DNA of 64,000 nt from Staphylococcus xylosus NJ (GCF_000338275.1 NZ_ANMR01000006.1:124001-188000); one strand, 5' to 3'. Positions 36,774 through 47,133 are shown, counted from the stretch's first letter. Program-made: numbers and translations. The notes: generated from the letters alone by a model not told the origin.

Positions 36774-37847
36774 TTACATCAATTTTGTTTTTGAGAATTT
36801 ATTATAACCCCATCGTATTAATAAAGCTGCACTAATTAATAACCCAACATAACCAAATGTTTTGAAAACGAAGTTCACTAAATCAACAAACCCAATAAAA
36901 CTAAGTAAAAATGAAACGATTAATGAGACACTAAGTAGTACGACGTACTGTTTACTTTTTGGTTTAGTAAATCTGTTTAAAAATGGATATAACATACCAA
37001 CACAACTATTGAATATAACAGCAATCATAACAGCTGACATAAAAATACCGATAAATGGATGAATATCATTTGCCAGTAACAAAGTTGGTATATCAACACT
37101 ATTTGCTTTTTGAATATTTGCTAATAAACCACTAGTCATAATTAATAATAAAATGCTAAATGATAAACCACCATAAAAAGATCCCCTACGAGCTGCTTTG
37201 TGACTAATAGAATCGCAACCAATAATAGTTAAAAATCCAAAGCTATTACCAATAATCAATCCACCATATACAATAGCATCCCACCACCATGTCGGACTTG
37301 AGGTTTGAGAAGGCTTAACATGGTTGCTCACATCTGAAAATGGAATCGTTGGATTAATAATGTTGTACCCTGCGATAATTAATACTGCAATCACAAGAAA
37401 TGGAGTGACCGATCCTAAAATAGTCATAATACGGTCAAATTTAAGTTGTAAAACAATGAATAGTAATATAACAATTGCCAATGACCCACTCCAAATTGGA
37501 AAATCAAAACCTTGGTGTAAGGCTGAACCTCCACCAGCTATCATAACAACTGTTAATCCAAACAAGAAAAATATTGTGAGATAATCAATAATACGGCCAA
37601 TAAATTTTCCGAAAATAGTATTTAATGCAATCTCATACGTACTTGCTTTTAAATGGTAACCAACTTTTGAAATTTGTCTTGTTGCAAAAGTGACAATAAA
37701 ACCTGTAACTATTACAGCTATATAAGCATAATTACCATGGTTAACAAAGAATTGAAGCAACTCTTGCCCCGTTGTAAAACCGGCGCCTACAATAAAACTC
37801 AGATAAGCTAATGCCATCTTAATGGCTGCTTTATTATCTTTGCTCAT
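36774..37847 (-). CDS. YkvI-type APC-superfamily permease
   Basis: 357-residue membrane protein with about ten helices, beginning AAIKMALAYLSFIVGAGFTTGQELLQFF, the first-helix motif of the YkvI family (a branch of the APC/sodium-symporter fold; substrates probably amino acids or related amines). I take ATG 37847 (MSKDNKAAIK) with AAGGGGATG about 12 bp upstream; ATG 37859 is an alternative. It lies 350 bp after the amine-oxidase gene on the same strand, so it may import the substrate of that operon from its own promoter. Confidence 0.8.
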   Translation of the reverse strand: MSKDNKAAIKMALAYLSFIVGAGFTTGQELLQFFVNHGNYAYIAVIVTGFIVTFATRQISKVGYHLKASTYEIALNTIFGKFIGRIIDYLTIFFLFGLTVVMIAGGGSALHQGFDFPIWSGSLAIVILLFIVLQLKFDRIMTILGSVTPFLVIAVLIIAGYNIINPTIPFSDVSNHVKPSQTSSPTWWWDAIVYGGLIIGNSFGFLTIIGCDSISHKAARRGSFYGGLSFSILLLIMTSGLLANIQKANSVDIPTLLLANDIHPFIGIFMSAVMIAVIFNSCVGMLYPFLNRFTKPKSKQYVVLLSVSLIVSFLLSFIGFVDLVNFVFKTFGYVGLLISAALLIRWGYNKFSKTKLM

Positions 37848-38197
37848 TACCCATGTCATCCCCTTTTTACGATTATTTGTAAAATATTCTTGTAGGACAT
37901 AACATAGCAATTGGGTTCAAATTGTTATGTTATGACAAGATTTATGTTCGTATTTAAATCGGCCAATTTGCCTATATTTTATCCCACAAGTTATAAATAA
38001 AATTAATATAATCGAAAATAGCAAGGACTAATCAGTACTAACCTTAGATTATAATAATACTTTAAAATCAATTAAATTAGATTCTTTATCTTTATAAATC
38101 ACAAAAATTCTTATAGGATAAAATAAATCAAAATTGGTTATATTTAGTGTTTCTAACTTACTTTATCTGTAAAGTTATTTCAAAGTATAGTAAGCGC

Positions 38198-39577
38198 TTA
38201 CAAAATAGATTGAAATTCAGTATCTTCATCAACTTCATTGAATTCTAATAGACTATTAATATTCTGTGCTGCTGTAAACCCTGTCTGAATTGCAGTCTCA
38301 GTGTAGAGCGTTCCTAAATAATCTCCAGCTAAATATAATCTTCCTTCAGGTTTAGTTAAAATAGGTTGAATCTTAGCACGACCTGGGTAGACATATGCTG
38401 AACCATATGGAAATTTATTAACATGCCCTTCTACAACGTAATTTCTAAATCCTGGGAACATGTCCTCTAAGTCATTTAAATAAATTTCTAAAATTTCTTC
38501 TTCTGATTTATCTATTAACATTTTCCCTCTGTTTGCTGGAGAAAAAGTCATAAAACTACTACCTTGTTCTCTTTTTTTCTCTGAAGCATGATTCACATTA
38601 GAATTATGAATCAAAACATCAAATGATTTTTTTGGTGTTGCAAAAGCATATACATCATCCCAAACTTGTTTTCCTTTTTCATTTGTTAAAAATGAAGCAC
38701 TCACGTGAGGCCCATATTTGATTTTACTTAATGCGTTATCAAGTTGATTACTAAGATTCTTAGTTATTTTTCTAGTTATAGGCGCAGGAGTTGCTAGAAC
38801 TACATAGCGAGCTGTTTCAGTAATTTCCTTACCATTTTTAATATAACGAACTGTCACAAAATCTTGGTTATGAATTACTTCTAGAACTTCTGTTTCAAGT
38901 TCAATTTGATGTTTTAATGTAGATGCTATTGTGTTGGTTAAAGTTGAAGGTCCTCCTATTATATTTTTTGAGAGCCCACCCTCTTTGCTCCAAATCATAT
39001 CGAAGTAGCCAACACCTGCGCCAGCTGATATTTGTTCTGGGTCACCTGTAGAGCGACTTACTGTAGGTCGAAAGATAGCATCCGCATCAGTAGGTAATTT
39101 ACCAGTAAATTCAGAAAAAGTTTTATTATTCATAAAATCTAAAATACGTTGTTGTTGGACACTAGGTTCTTCTAAGGGACGTTTTTTCGCAACTTTACTA
39201 TACTTCATAACTGCCAACCTAACTTTTGCGCCAGCAGTTAACATTGCAAGTCTTGATTTCCAAGACATCGGTGCTCTGAATGGATAAAGTTCTACTCTTC
39301 CGCTCAATAATAGCTTTCCATTTAGATGCATAGCAGATAATGTTCCAGGCACAGGTGTAGATTTAACACCTACAGATTTTAATAATTCATCTGTGGCTGA
39401 TCCTTCTCCAGCATAAACGTGACCGCCCCAGTTCAACCAATAGTTACCTCGTCTTTCTGACATTACACGACCGCCTACACGATTTGATGATTCTAGTAAT
39501 AATATGTTGTGGTTTTTGAGGCGCCAAGCTGCTGAAAGACCAGCTAGGCCGCCTCCGATAATAATTACGTCTTTCAT
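38198..39577 (-). CDS. FAD-dependent amine oxidase-family protein
   Basis: 459-residue flavoprotein. N-terminal dinucleotide motif VIIIGGGLAGLSAAWRL (residues 4-20), the GG doublet VGGRVMSE, and C-terminal LYLAGDYLGTLYTETAIQTG (FAD-binding block of the amine oxidase / protoporphyrinogen oxidase / phytoene desaturase superfamily). It should oxidise an amine or related carbon-nitrogen bond with oxygen. ATG 39577 after AGAGGTGATCAAT. It is third in an operon with aldehyde dehydrogenase and DapA-like genes (16 bp gap), which hints that the product aldehyde is passed on. Substrate unknown. Confidence 0.82.
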   Translation of the reverse strand: MKDVIIIGGGLAGLSAAWRLKNHNILLLESSNRVGGRVMSERRGNYWLNWGGHVYAGEGSATDELLKSVGVKSTPVPGTLSAMHLNGKLLLSGRVELYPFRAPMSWKSRLAMLTAGAKVRLAVMKYSKVAKKRPLEEPSVQQQRILDFMNNKTFSEFTGKLPTDADAIFRPTVSRSTGDPEQISAGAGVGYFDMIWSKEGGLSKNIIGGPSTLTNTIASTLKHQIELETEVLEVIHNQDFVTVRYIKNGKEITETARYVVLATPAPITRKITKNLSNQLDNALSKIKYGPHVSASFLTNEKGKQVWDDVYAFATPKKSFDVLIHNSNVNHASEKKREQGSSFMTFSPANRGKMLIDKSEEEILEIYLNDLEDMFPGFRNYVVEGHVNKFPYGSAYVYPGRAKIQPILTKPEGRLYLAGDYLGTLYTETAIQTGFTAAQNINSLLEFNEVDEDTEFQSIL

Positions 39578-39593
39578 ATTGATCACCTCTAAT

Positions 39594-40478
39594 TTAACTA
39601 TTATTTATTTCATCCAATACTACTTTCATTTTTTCTTCAAATGCTTGAGTGGCTGGTTTTAATGGTAAACGACATGTCGTTCCAGAAATGCCTAATAACT
39701 TTAATCCTGCTTTTACTGTACCAGGCACTGTTTCTTCTTCTAATAAATTATATAAAGGTAGCAATTTTTTATTTAATTCTATTGCTTCTTGAATGTTATT
39801 ATCTTGCACAAGCTGGTATAAACGAGCAATTTTATCTGGAACTAAATTATCTACTAAACCTATAGCACCTTGTGCACCAATTGCTAATGAAGGTAGAAAT
39901 AAATTTTCAAAACCATTTAATAATGAAAAATCAGGGTCATCTTTAACTAAATCAAGTACTTTGGAAGTGTGCACGCCATCTGCAGTATTTTTAATGCCTA
40001 CCACTCCATCAATTTTACTAATTTCATGGATAAGCTCTGGCGCAAGTTCAACACCGGTAGCTTCTGGATAATGATAAATAACAATCCCAACATCCGTATT
40101 TTCTGCTATTTTTTTATAATGTCCTACAATACCTTCGTCGCTTGTAACCATATAATATGGATTTATAACTAAGGCCGAATCAACACCTACGCTTTCTGAA
40201 AATTGTGTTAATTCAATTGTGTCTGATGTACGATGACATCCTGTTCCAGCCATAACTTGTACTCTGCGATTCACTTTTAAAGTTACAAATTCTATAATTT
40301 GTTTTCGTTCTTCTGTAGTCATTAATGAATACTCGCCAGTGCTCCCCCCGACAAGTACGCCTTGAAGACCCCCAGCAATTACATGTTCAATTAAATTACC
40401 AAATGAATCATAATCAATATCTCCGTTTTCTAACATTGGTGTTGGTAACGCTGCAATCATTCCATATGGTTTATACAT
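39594..40478 (-). CDS. DapA/NanA-family aldolase or dehydratase
   Basis: 294-residue class I aldolase superfamily member. GGSTGEYSLMTTEERKQI (about 41-58) is the family's first signature, a Tyr in VIYHYPEATG (about residue 137) and the Schiff-base Lys in VVGIKNTADG (about residue 164) are in place. The family includes DapA, N-acetylneuraminate lyase, KDG aldolase and hydroxyproline-pathway deaminase HypD; genuine DapA would have GTTGE, so this is a side branch with a catabolic role. Middle gene of the operon, 26 bp after the aldehyde dehydrogenase. Confidence 0.82.
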   Translation of the reverse strand: MYKPYGMIAALPTPMLENGDIDYDSFGNLIEHVIAGGLQGVLVGGSTGEYSLMTTEERKQIIEFVTLKVNRRVQVMAGTGCHRTSDTIELTQFSESVGVDSALVINPYYMVTSDEGIVGHYKKIAENTDVGIVIYHYPEATGVELAPELIHEISKIDGVVGIKNTADGVHTSKVLDLVKDDPDFSLLNGFENLFLPSLAIGAQGAIGLVDNLVPDKIARLYQLVQDNNIQEAIELNKKLLPLYNLLEEETVPGTVKAGLKLLGISGTTCRLPLKPATQAFEEKMKVVLDEINNS

Positions 40479-40504
40479 AATGAATCCTCCATTTAATTTT
40501 TTAT

Positions 40505-41995
40505 TTAATCAATATTAATCATTACACTTTTGACTTCTGTATAACTTTGTAATCCATATTCACCACCCATTTCTCTACCAATACCAGACTGTTTATAGCC
40601 ACCAAAAGGCATTGTCTCTAATTCAAGACCAACTGTGTTAATCCAAACCGTTCCTGCTTTAAGTTTTTTAGAAATATAGTGGCCATTTTTTAGATTCTGT
40701 GTCCACACACTTGAAGCTAACCCATATTCACTATCATTTGCTCTATCTATAACTTCATCAATTTCATCAAATACAAATACTGCCATTACAGGACCAAAAA
40801 TTTCTTCTCTTGCAATTGTCATATCATCTTCGACATCTGCAAAAATAGTAGGTTCTACATAATAACCTTGTTTATTTACTTTACTACCACCGAAAATTAA
40901 TCTTGCTCCTTCTTCATTGCCTTTATTAATATAATCAATAACTTTATCTTGCTGTTTCTTAGAAATAAGTGGCCCCATATCTGATGAATGTTCCATGCTC
41001 GGGCCTACTTTTACATTTTCAGCTCTTGTTTTTAATCCCTCAATAACTTCATCATATATATCACGGTGTACATAAATTCTTGTACAAGCACTGCAGTTTT
41101 GTCCTTGGTTATACATTGTTCCATCAAAAGCACCATCAATAGCTTCATCTAAATCAGCATCTTTTAACAGTATGGCAGGAGATTTCCCACCTAATTCTAA
41201 TGTAATATTTTTAATTTGCTCTGCTGCTCCTTTCATTACGTTTTTTCCAACATCTGTTGATCCAGTAAACGCTACCTTATCTACATTTTCATGATTAACA
41301 AGAAATTCGCCAGCAGTATGCCCTGGACCTGGTACTATATTAACTACGCCATCTGGAAAACCAGCTTGTTTAAATAAATCAGCCGCATAAAGTAGTGATA
41401 ATGGAGTTTCTGTTGCTGGTTTAATTACGATGGTACAACCTACTGCTAACGCTGCACCTAATTTCCAAGCAGCCATTAACAATGGAAAATTCCAAGGTAT
41501 AATTTGACCAACAACCCCTACTGGTTCATGTAAAGTATAGCTAACTAAATCATTTGATATTTGCGTTGTTTTTCCAGATATTTTTGTCGCAAAACCAGCA
41601 TAATATTCAAATTGTTGAATTGTACCATCTATATCGTCTGCTAAAGCTACTTCATAAGGTTTACCACTATCAATGGCTTCTAACTCAGCAAGTTCTTCCC
41701 TATTTTCTTTCAATAATCGAGCAAATTCATATATGATATTCGACCTTGTATGCGCTTCCATTTTTGTCCAAGCACCATTATCAAAAGCTTCCCTCGCAGC
41801 TTCAACTGCAATATCTATATCTTTTTCACCAGCTTCACTTACATTTGCAACAATATCTTCTGTTGAAGGATCGATTACTTCAAAACTATTGTTATTTACT
41901 GATTGAGTGTAATTTCCATTTATATATAATGGAATTTCTTTACTTAAAAAATCTTGTACCTTTGGTTTCAAATCTTTAATATCAAAATTCAACAT
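40505..41995 (-). CDS. NAD(P)-dependent aldehyde dehydrogenase
   Basis: 496-residue ALDH. Catalytic Glu in TLELGGKSP (about residue 265) and Cys in QGQNCSACTR (about 297-306), cofactor block VGQIIPWNFPLLMAAWKLG, and EEIFGPVM near the end. Closest in look to betaine/gamma-aminobutyraldehyde-type ALDHs. First gene of the operon with the DapA-like and amine-oxidase genes; divergent from the RpiR regulator gene, so the shared 170-bp space is the likely control region. Start after AAGGAGGCAATTAA. Confidence 0.93.
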   Translation of the reverse strand: MLNFDIKDLKPKVQDFLSKEIPLYINGNYTQSVNNNSFEVIDPSTEDIVANVSEAGEKDIDIAVEAAREAFDNGAWTKMEAHTRSNIIYEFARLLKENREELAELEAIDSGKPYEVALADDIDGTIQQFEYYAGFATKISGKTTQISNDLVSYTLHEPVGVVGQIIPWNFPLLMAAWKLGAALAVGCTIVIKPATETPLSLLYAADLFKQAGFPDGVVNIVPGPGHTAGEFLVNHENVDKVAFTGSTDVGKNVMKGAAEQIKNITLELGGKSPAILLKDADLDEAIDGAFDGTMYNQGQNCSACTRIYVHRDIYDEVIEGLKTRAENVKVGPSMEHSSDMGPLISKKQQDKVIDYINKGNEEGARLIFGGSKVNKQGYYVEPTIFADVEDDMTIAREEIFGPVMAVFVFDEIDEVIDRANDSEYGLASSVWTQNLKNGHYISKKLKAGTVWINTVGLELETMPFGGYKQSGIGREMGGEYGLQSYTEVKSVMINID

Positions 41996-42168
41996 TTAAT
42001 TGCCTCCTTAATCTTATTGATATGAATTTTAACACCAAAAATGAATAAATGTAAACCTTTTAAATTAAAAAAGGAATTTTTTTATTCTTATATTGTTATT
42101 TGATTACTGTAATTCTTCTGTTATTATTAATTAAAATAAGAATTATAATAGGAAAGTGAGGGTTCTTA

Positions 42169-43029
42169 ATGAAAAGAAAAACATTATCTTTAAAAGAAAA
42201 ACTTGTAAATAGAAAAAGTACTTTACCTAAAAAACAACAAAAGCTATGTAATTATATACTTAAAAATTTTGAAGATTTAGGCCTTACAACTATTAAGGAA
42301 CTCTCAAATAAAGCAGATGTGGGTATTTCTACAGTGATGAGAACCATTAATGCTTTGGATTATAAAAACTTTAATGATTTTAGAAAAGATATTTACAATG
42401 AAGCTCTACCTATTAATACTAAATTCTCTTTAAAAAATGCTTTTCTCCATAGTGAAAACCTGAAGACCAATACTTTGACTAACGTATGGGATAAAAGCGT
42501 AGATTTATTAAACCAATCATTGAAAACTGATTTAATTACTAACTTTGATGTAGCAGTTCAATATATTGAACAAGCTACAAGTGTAAGTATTCTAGGAACT
42601 AGACCTTACAAATCAACTGCTTTATACCTTGAACACTTATTAAATGAATTCTATTTAAATGTCCATCAACTAAGTGGTGATACAGATGCAACACTTGATA
42701 AAATAACTAAAATGGCTGCCAGAGATATTCTTATCGTATTTGCATTTGAACCCTACACATATTCAGTCATTAATGCGGTAAAAGAAACAAAGACTCAAGG
42801 GAATGACGTATTGTTAATTACAGATTATGATTCTTCTCCAATTATCGAATATGCTTCAGTAACATTGAAGTTGTCCGTTAGCAAAGATCATTTCTCAATC
42901 GTCCCAATTATCGCCCTTATAGACGCTTTAGTCTTAGAATTAGGAAAACGTACATCCGAAACTTCGTTAGATAAGCTAAGAACATTAGAAGATACATTGA
43001 TTAGAAATAATGTTACATATCATAAATAA
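42169..43029 (+). CDS. MurR/RpiR-family transcriptional regulator
   Basis: 286-residue regulator with an N-terminal RpiR helix-turn-helix (residues about 15-90, SNKADVGISTVMRTINALDYKNFNDF) and a C-terminal SIS domain (about 125-270, TSVSILGTRPYKSTALYLEH) that normally binds a phosphosugar or related metabolite. It is divergent from the ALDH operon and probably controls it and perhaps the ThrE exporter genes downstream. Start after GGAAAGTGAGGG. Confidence 0.88.
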   Translation: MKRKTLSLKEKLVNRKSTLPKKQQKLCNYILKNFEDLGLTTIKELSNKADVGISTVMRTINALDYKNFNDFRKDIYNEALPINTKFSLKNAFLHSENLKTNTLTNVWDKSVDLLNQSLKTDLITNFDVAVQYIEQATSVSILGTRPYKSTALYLEHLLNEFYLNVHQLSGDTDATLDKITKMAARDILIVFAFEPYTYSVINAVKETKTQGNDVLLITDYDSSPIIEYASVTLKLSVSKDHFSIVPIIALIDALVLELGKRTSETSLDKLRTLEDTLIRNNVTYHK

Positions 43030-43140
43030 TTTCAAAATAAAATTTTGCTGCATTATTTTTTAGCAATATTTTATTTACTTTCATTGGAAAAAATTAGTAT
43101 TAAAATAACATCATTATTATTGATTTGGAGGTACAGAATA

Positions 43141-43893
43141 TTGAATAGTTCTCAAGATAAAATAACTATGAGTGTTATTTTAATTGCCAGTAAAATATTA
43201 CTATCTTCAGGTGCTGAAATTTCACGTGTAGAAGACACAATGAAACGAATGGCTCTCTGTATGGGCTATAATAATAGTCAAGGATACGTTATAAATAACT
43301 TCATAAATTTTTCTCTTAGTGAAAGTCACGATACACGTATTGTTCGAATCAATAAAAACGCAACAAATCTACTTAAAATTTTTCGGGTTAACTCTATTTC
43401 ACGTCAACTAACCAATAATAGTATTTCAATTCATCAAGCTTATAATCTTTTGACCAATATTGAACATACGACTTTAACCATCGCTTTATGGAAAAAACTT
43501 ATTGCGGCTGGATTTATTTCACTTAGCTTTTTATATTTACATGGTGGCGATTGGCATAATATTATTCCTACATTTATTGCTGGCTCTGTTGGATTTTTTA
43601 TTGTTGAGTGGATGCAAAGTAGATCACCAACAATGTTTATACCCGAATTGGTTGCTTCTTTTATAGTAGGTTTTATCATTTTATTAAGCGCAAAACTATT
43701 TAATATTAATGAGACAATTGGTCCAGCAATGATTGCTTCTATTATGCCTATTGTTCCTGGAGTCTTAATTACTACTGCTATACAGGATTTATTCAGCAGA
43801 CATATGTTAATGTTTACAGCTAAATTTTTAGAAGCTTTGGTAATTGCTTTTGCTATTGGGTCAGGGATTTCAATTGCTTATTTGATTTTTTAG
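43141..43893 (+). CDS. Threonine/serine exporter ThrE, N-terminal half (DUF1212)
   Basis: 250-residue membrane protein. Cytosolic N-terminal part AEISRVEDTMKRMALCMG (ThrE motif near residue 25) followed by five hydrophobic helices. Together with the next gene it makes a split ThrE/YjjP-YjjB exporter, known to export threonine, serine or succinate. I take TTG 43141 because TTGGAGGTACAGAATA precedes it; the frame is open 32 codons further without a site. Confidence 0.85.
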   Translation: MNSSQDKITMSVILIASKILLSSGAEISRVEDTMKRMALCMGYNNSQGYVINNFINFSLSESHDTRIVRINKNATNLLKIFRVNSISRQLTNNSISIHQAYNLLTNIEHTTLTIALWKKLIAAGFISLSFLYLHGGDWHNIIPTFIAGSVGFFIVEWMQSRSPTMFIPELVASFIVGFIILLSAKLFNINETIGPAMIASIMPIVPGVLITTAIQDLFSRHMLMFTAKFLEALVIAFAIGSGISIAYLIF

Positions 43894-43905
43894 GAGGGCG
43901 TTATT

Positions 43906-44364
43906 TTGACTTTTATTTACACTTTATTTTTTAGTTTTACAGCTTCTTATTTTTTTGCACTTATATATGACGCCCCAAAAAAGCTATTTTTTGCAGCTGG
44001 CTTGGCTGGTGCACTAGGTTATATAGTTAATTTCACATTAAACACATGGTTTCAAATGGATAGTATCTACACCAGTTTACTAGGAAGTTTAACCTTAGGT
44101 TTAATCAGCCATATAATGAGTAGATTACTCAAATCTCCTGTTGTTGTTTTTATGATTCCAGGTATTATTCCTTTAGTCCCAGGAAGCTTGGCTTTTAGAG
44201 CTATGCAGCAACTTGTAACACTAAATTTCACTGATGCAAGCAATACATTTATTAGAACTATACTTATTGCTGGTTCTATTGCTCTAGGTTTAATAATTTC
44301 TGATCAATTATCTAAAACTTTGAATATAAGAAAGTATTTGAAAATAAAACAAAATCAATTATAG
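43906..44364 (+). CDS. Threonine/serine exporter ThrE, C-terminal half (DUF3815)
   Basis: 152-residue membrane protein with four to five helices, the YjjB/ThrE_2 partner (PVVVFMIPGIIPLVPGSLAFRAM is the family signature around residue 85). TTG start with AGGAGGGCG. It lies 12 bp after the first half and is probably translated from the same mRNA; both are needed for export. Confidence 0.85.
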   Translation: MTFIYTLFFSFTASYFFALIYDAPKKLFFAAGLAGALGYIVNFTLNTWFQMDSIYTSLLGSLTLGLISHIMSRLLKSPVVVFMIPGIIPLVPGSLAFRAMQQLVTLNFTDASNTFIRTILIAGSIALGLIISDQLSKTLNIRKYLKIKQNQL

Positions 44365-44451
44365 TAAACTAAAAATATCACATTTTTATATAATCGATGA
44401 TTAACAACAGTTATATTAAAAGCGTCCTGTACATAAATATCTCTAACTAAA

Positions 44452-44503
44452 AAATAAACATCGATTTCTATTGAAACTATATAGAAATCGATGTTTATTT
44501 TTA
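44452..44503. terminator. Terminator of the thrE pair
   Basis: Nearly perfect 19-bp stem AATAAACATCGATTTCTAT with its complement, followed by TTTTAT; long enough to act in both directions. Confidence 0.88.
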
Positions 44504-45461
44504 TGAAATTTTGTAACTCATTAAAGATGGATATTTGATATCTATATTCACGTTTCAAGTATTCTCTAACTTTCTTTCTATATTTCTTTATTTCAGTTCT
44601 ACTTTTACGCTTTACCCTCCTTTTTTCTGCTCATTTTGATTCATTCATTTATTTTGTTAAATTTTTGATTTCTTTGTCTGAGTGTATTCCCATTAAATCA
44701 ATTTTCTCTTAAGTTAAAAGGGTGTCACTCCCTTTTTTATATAAGACATGATTTTATCTTTAAAATTTTCATTATAAAGTAACTTCGTATTTTCATAGTT
44801 TTATATACTTTTTTTCATAAAAATGTATCTGTTAACATTAGCTTCTATTTTTGTGCTAGCGAAAAACATAGATTGGTCATCAATGAGAGATTGTTAAAGA
44901 CATTGATTATGAAACTGTCAAACTAATTTTAGGATGATATGAACTAGTATTTAGATGGTGTTAATATTAGTTAAATTCACTTTATAAAATTGTTTCAACA
45001 ATTTCGTTTATAAATCGTGCGATGCCATTCAGAGAAATTAAAATTGAACTTTCCATTGGTAGTGTAATTTAATTCATTTTATAACCTATATATAGTGCTT
45101 CGTTTTAAATTTATGTGAGGGTAATTTTATTAATAAGAAAGGGCCTTATTTTTTCCATATTAATAAACGAATTCTATCGATTTTATATCGTGCTGACGTC
45201 TAGGGGATAGTATGAGTGAGAGACTACAGTTCGAACAATACTCAGAGAAGCGTGTATGATCAGAATCTTGAGATCATTATATAAAAAGGACTAACCCATA
45301 TTAAAATGGATTAATCCTTTATTTTGAGAATGGAGACTTATGTCCAATGCTCTTATAAACAAACATTTTAGAAAACAATCATAAATAAATATTGTATGAA
45401 TAATTTTCACTTGCAACGTTTTCTATATTCACTAAAAATTATGTCATTGTTAGATTAATGT
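44504..45461. other. Non-coding or decayed stretch
   Basis: No intact gene. A lysine-rich minus-strand frame around 44520-44640 has no usable start and runs through the terminator; it may be a relic. A hairpin lies at 45285-45324 (separate entry). Nothing else is recognised. Confidence 0.45.
45285..45324. terminator. Terminator-like hairpin
   Basis: AAAGGACTAACCCAT pairs with ATGGATTAATCCTTT, followed by ATTTTG. There is no gene directly upstream on either strand. Confidence 0.6.
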
Positions 45462-46235
45462 TTAATTAAAGTATTTTTCAATAAATTTTTCAATAATAAT
45501 ATTTAAGTTTTCAGGATCTTCTAATTGTGGGAAGTGATTGACATTTTCCATTTCTAACCACTCTGAATTTGGTAAGTTTTCCACAATTTCATAAACGCCT
45601 TCTTTAGTTGAAACTACATCATCTTTCCCATGAATAACTAAGACAGGCACGTCTAATGATAACAATTTGGAGTCTGCACTATAATACAACATTGCTCGTG
45701 TTTGGTTTTTGAAAACAGTAGGCTGCCATTTAGATGCTTCTAATGCAATTTCACTTGAACAACCTAAACGTTGATAAAATTGCTGTGCTTCGCTCGGTGT
45801 TGTTTGATAAGCTGCAAACATTTCCTCATTTCCTCCAGCTTTTAGTGCTGATTCCCCTGTAAAAGAACCTCCACCTGCCATTATAATTCCTTTGACGAGT
45901 TGCGGATATTTTGTAACAAAAGCTAATGAAGCCAGACTACCAATTGAGTGAGCAACTAATAATATAGGTTCAGTAATATTATTTGCATCGAGTACAGATT
46001 TAAGATCTTCTGCATTTTTTTCCATAGTATAAAATGAAGAATCTACAGGCTTGCTTGAAAGACCATAACCTCTATTGTCATGTGTTATGCATAAATAACT
46101 TTCTTTCAATAGTTTAACTTGTTCTTGCCAAATATCATGAATACCCATATAACCTGATTGAAAAATGATTGGCGATCCTTTTCCTTGTACTTCATAATAT
46201 ATTTCTAAACCATCTTTCGTATTTGTCCAGGCCAT
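45462..46235 (-). CDS. Alpha/beta hydrolase
   Basis: 257-residue serine hydrolase. Oxyanion part FQSGYMGIHDIWQEQ, THDNRGYGLSSKP, nucleophile Ser in VAHSIGSLA (about 95-103), Asp in HGKDDVVS and His in MENVNHFPQLE complete the triad. Best start ATG 46235 (MAWTNTKDGLEIYYE) with AAGGAG 9 bp upstream. It follows the metallo-beta-lactamase-fold gene by 16 bp, so the two are one operon. Substrate unknown. Confidence 0.85.
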   Translation of the reverse strand: MAWTNTKDGLEIYYEVQGKGSPIIFQSGYMGIHDIWQEQVKLLKESYLCITHDNRGYGLSSKPVDSSFYTMEKNAEDLKSVLDANNITEPILLVAHSIGSLASLAFVTKYPQLVKGIIMAGGGSFTGESALKAGGNEEMFAAYQTTPSEAQQFYQRLGCSSEIALEASKWQPTVFKNQTRAMLYYSADSKLLSLDVPVLVIHGKDDVVSTKEGVYEIVENLPNSEWLEMENVNHFPQLEDPENLNIIIEKFIEKYFN

Positions 46236-46251
46236 AATCATTTCTCCTTTA

Positions 46252-47013
46252 TTAAAAATTGTATGTGTCTCCGTCATTAGGTACTAAAACTTGTGATTCA
46301 ATATTTTTTTCTTTTATAAATGTTTTCAATTCATTGCGTGAAAGGTTCCAATGGTTGACAGCTTCCATATGAACAATAATAATTTTTGAATTTGGCGCTG
46401 CTTTAGCGGTTTGATAAATATCAAATTTATTCATAACAAGCGATCCACCTTCATAAAATTGATTATCTCCGCCATTCACAACAATAACATCCGGTTTGCA
46501 ACTATCAATTGTTGTTCTAACTTTGCTATACCAAATTGTATCTCCTGCTACGTACAAAGTTTTCTCACTATTATGTTTGAAGATAACTCCACACACAGGT
46601 CCTGTATAATTTAAAATTTCCCCCCTGCCGTGTTCACCTGATGTTTTAATTAATTGTATATCTTCAAACTGCGTGTTCTCAGTTAAGACTTCCACCTTAT
46701 TAAATCCTATTTGTTTAATTTGTTGTGCATCTTCGTTATTTTGTACAAATATATGCATATCTTTAGGGATAAGTTGTTGGGCAGCTTCATCAAAGTGATC
46801 TAAATGTAAATGTGTTAAAATAACAGCATCAATATTAGAAAGTATTAAGTCTACAGATATAGGTAAATCAACTAAGGGGTTATTTTCATTTTCTCTTGGA
46901 GCGTTAGGAAACGCTGAAAATGAACCTTTTTCTCCAAGCATGGGATCTACTAAAAATCTTTTGTTCGCAAATTCAACGATTAATGTTGCATTTCTCAAAT
47001 GATTAATCTTCAT
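46252..47013 (-). CDS. Metallo-beta-lactamase-fold hydrolase (UlaG/UPF0173-like)
   Basis: 253-residue MBL-fold protein. Metal motif THLHLDHFD (about 67-75), AGDTIW (about 145-150) and VHMEAVNHWNLSR near the end give the metal ligands. It belongs to the UlaG/RomA branch; typical substrates are lactones, phosphodiesters or phospholipids. First gene of an operon with the alpha/beta hydrolase and divergent from an Lrp-type regulator gene 120 bp away. Start after AAAGGAGATAAATT. Confidence 0.86.
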   Translation of the reverse strand: MKINHLRNATLIVEFANKRFLVDPMLGEKGSFSAFPNAPRENENNPLVDLPISVDLILSNIDAVILTHLHLDHFDEAAQQLIPKDMHIFVQNNEDAQQIKQIGFNKVEVLTENTQFEDIQLIKTSGEHGRGEILNYTGPVCGVIFKHNSEKTLYVAGDTIWYSKVRTTIDSCKPDVIVVNGGDNQFYEGGSLVMNKFDIYQTAKAAPNSKIIIVHMEAVNHWNLSRNELKTFIKEKNIESQVLVPNDGDTYNF

Positions 47014-47133
47014 AATTTATCTCCTTTATAAATGTGATACGTTAATTTTAAATACTTAAAAAGGTTTAATACATATAAATTTGAAAGATATTTTTTAAAT
47101 TCACTTGGAATTTGAAAAAAGGAGGACAATATA

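Noticed and set aside
44355..44558. Minus-strand 67-codon frame
   Set aside because: It crosses the perfect 19-bp terminator stem after thrE and has no ribosome site.
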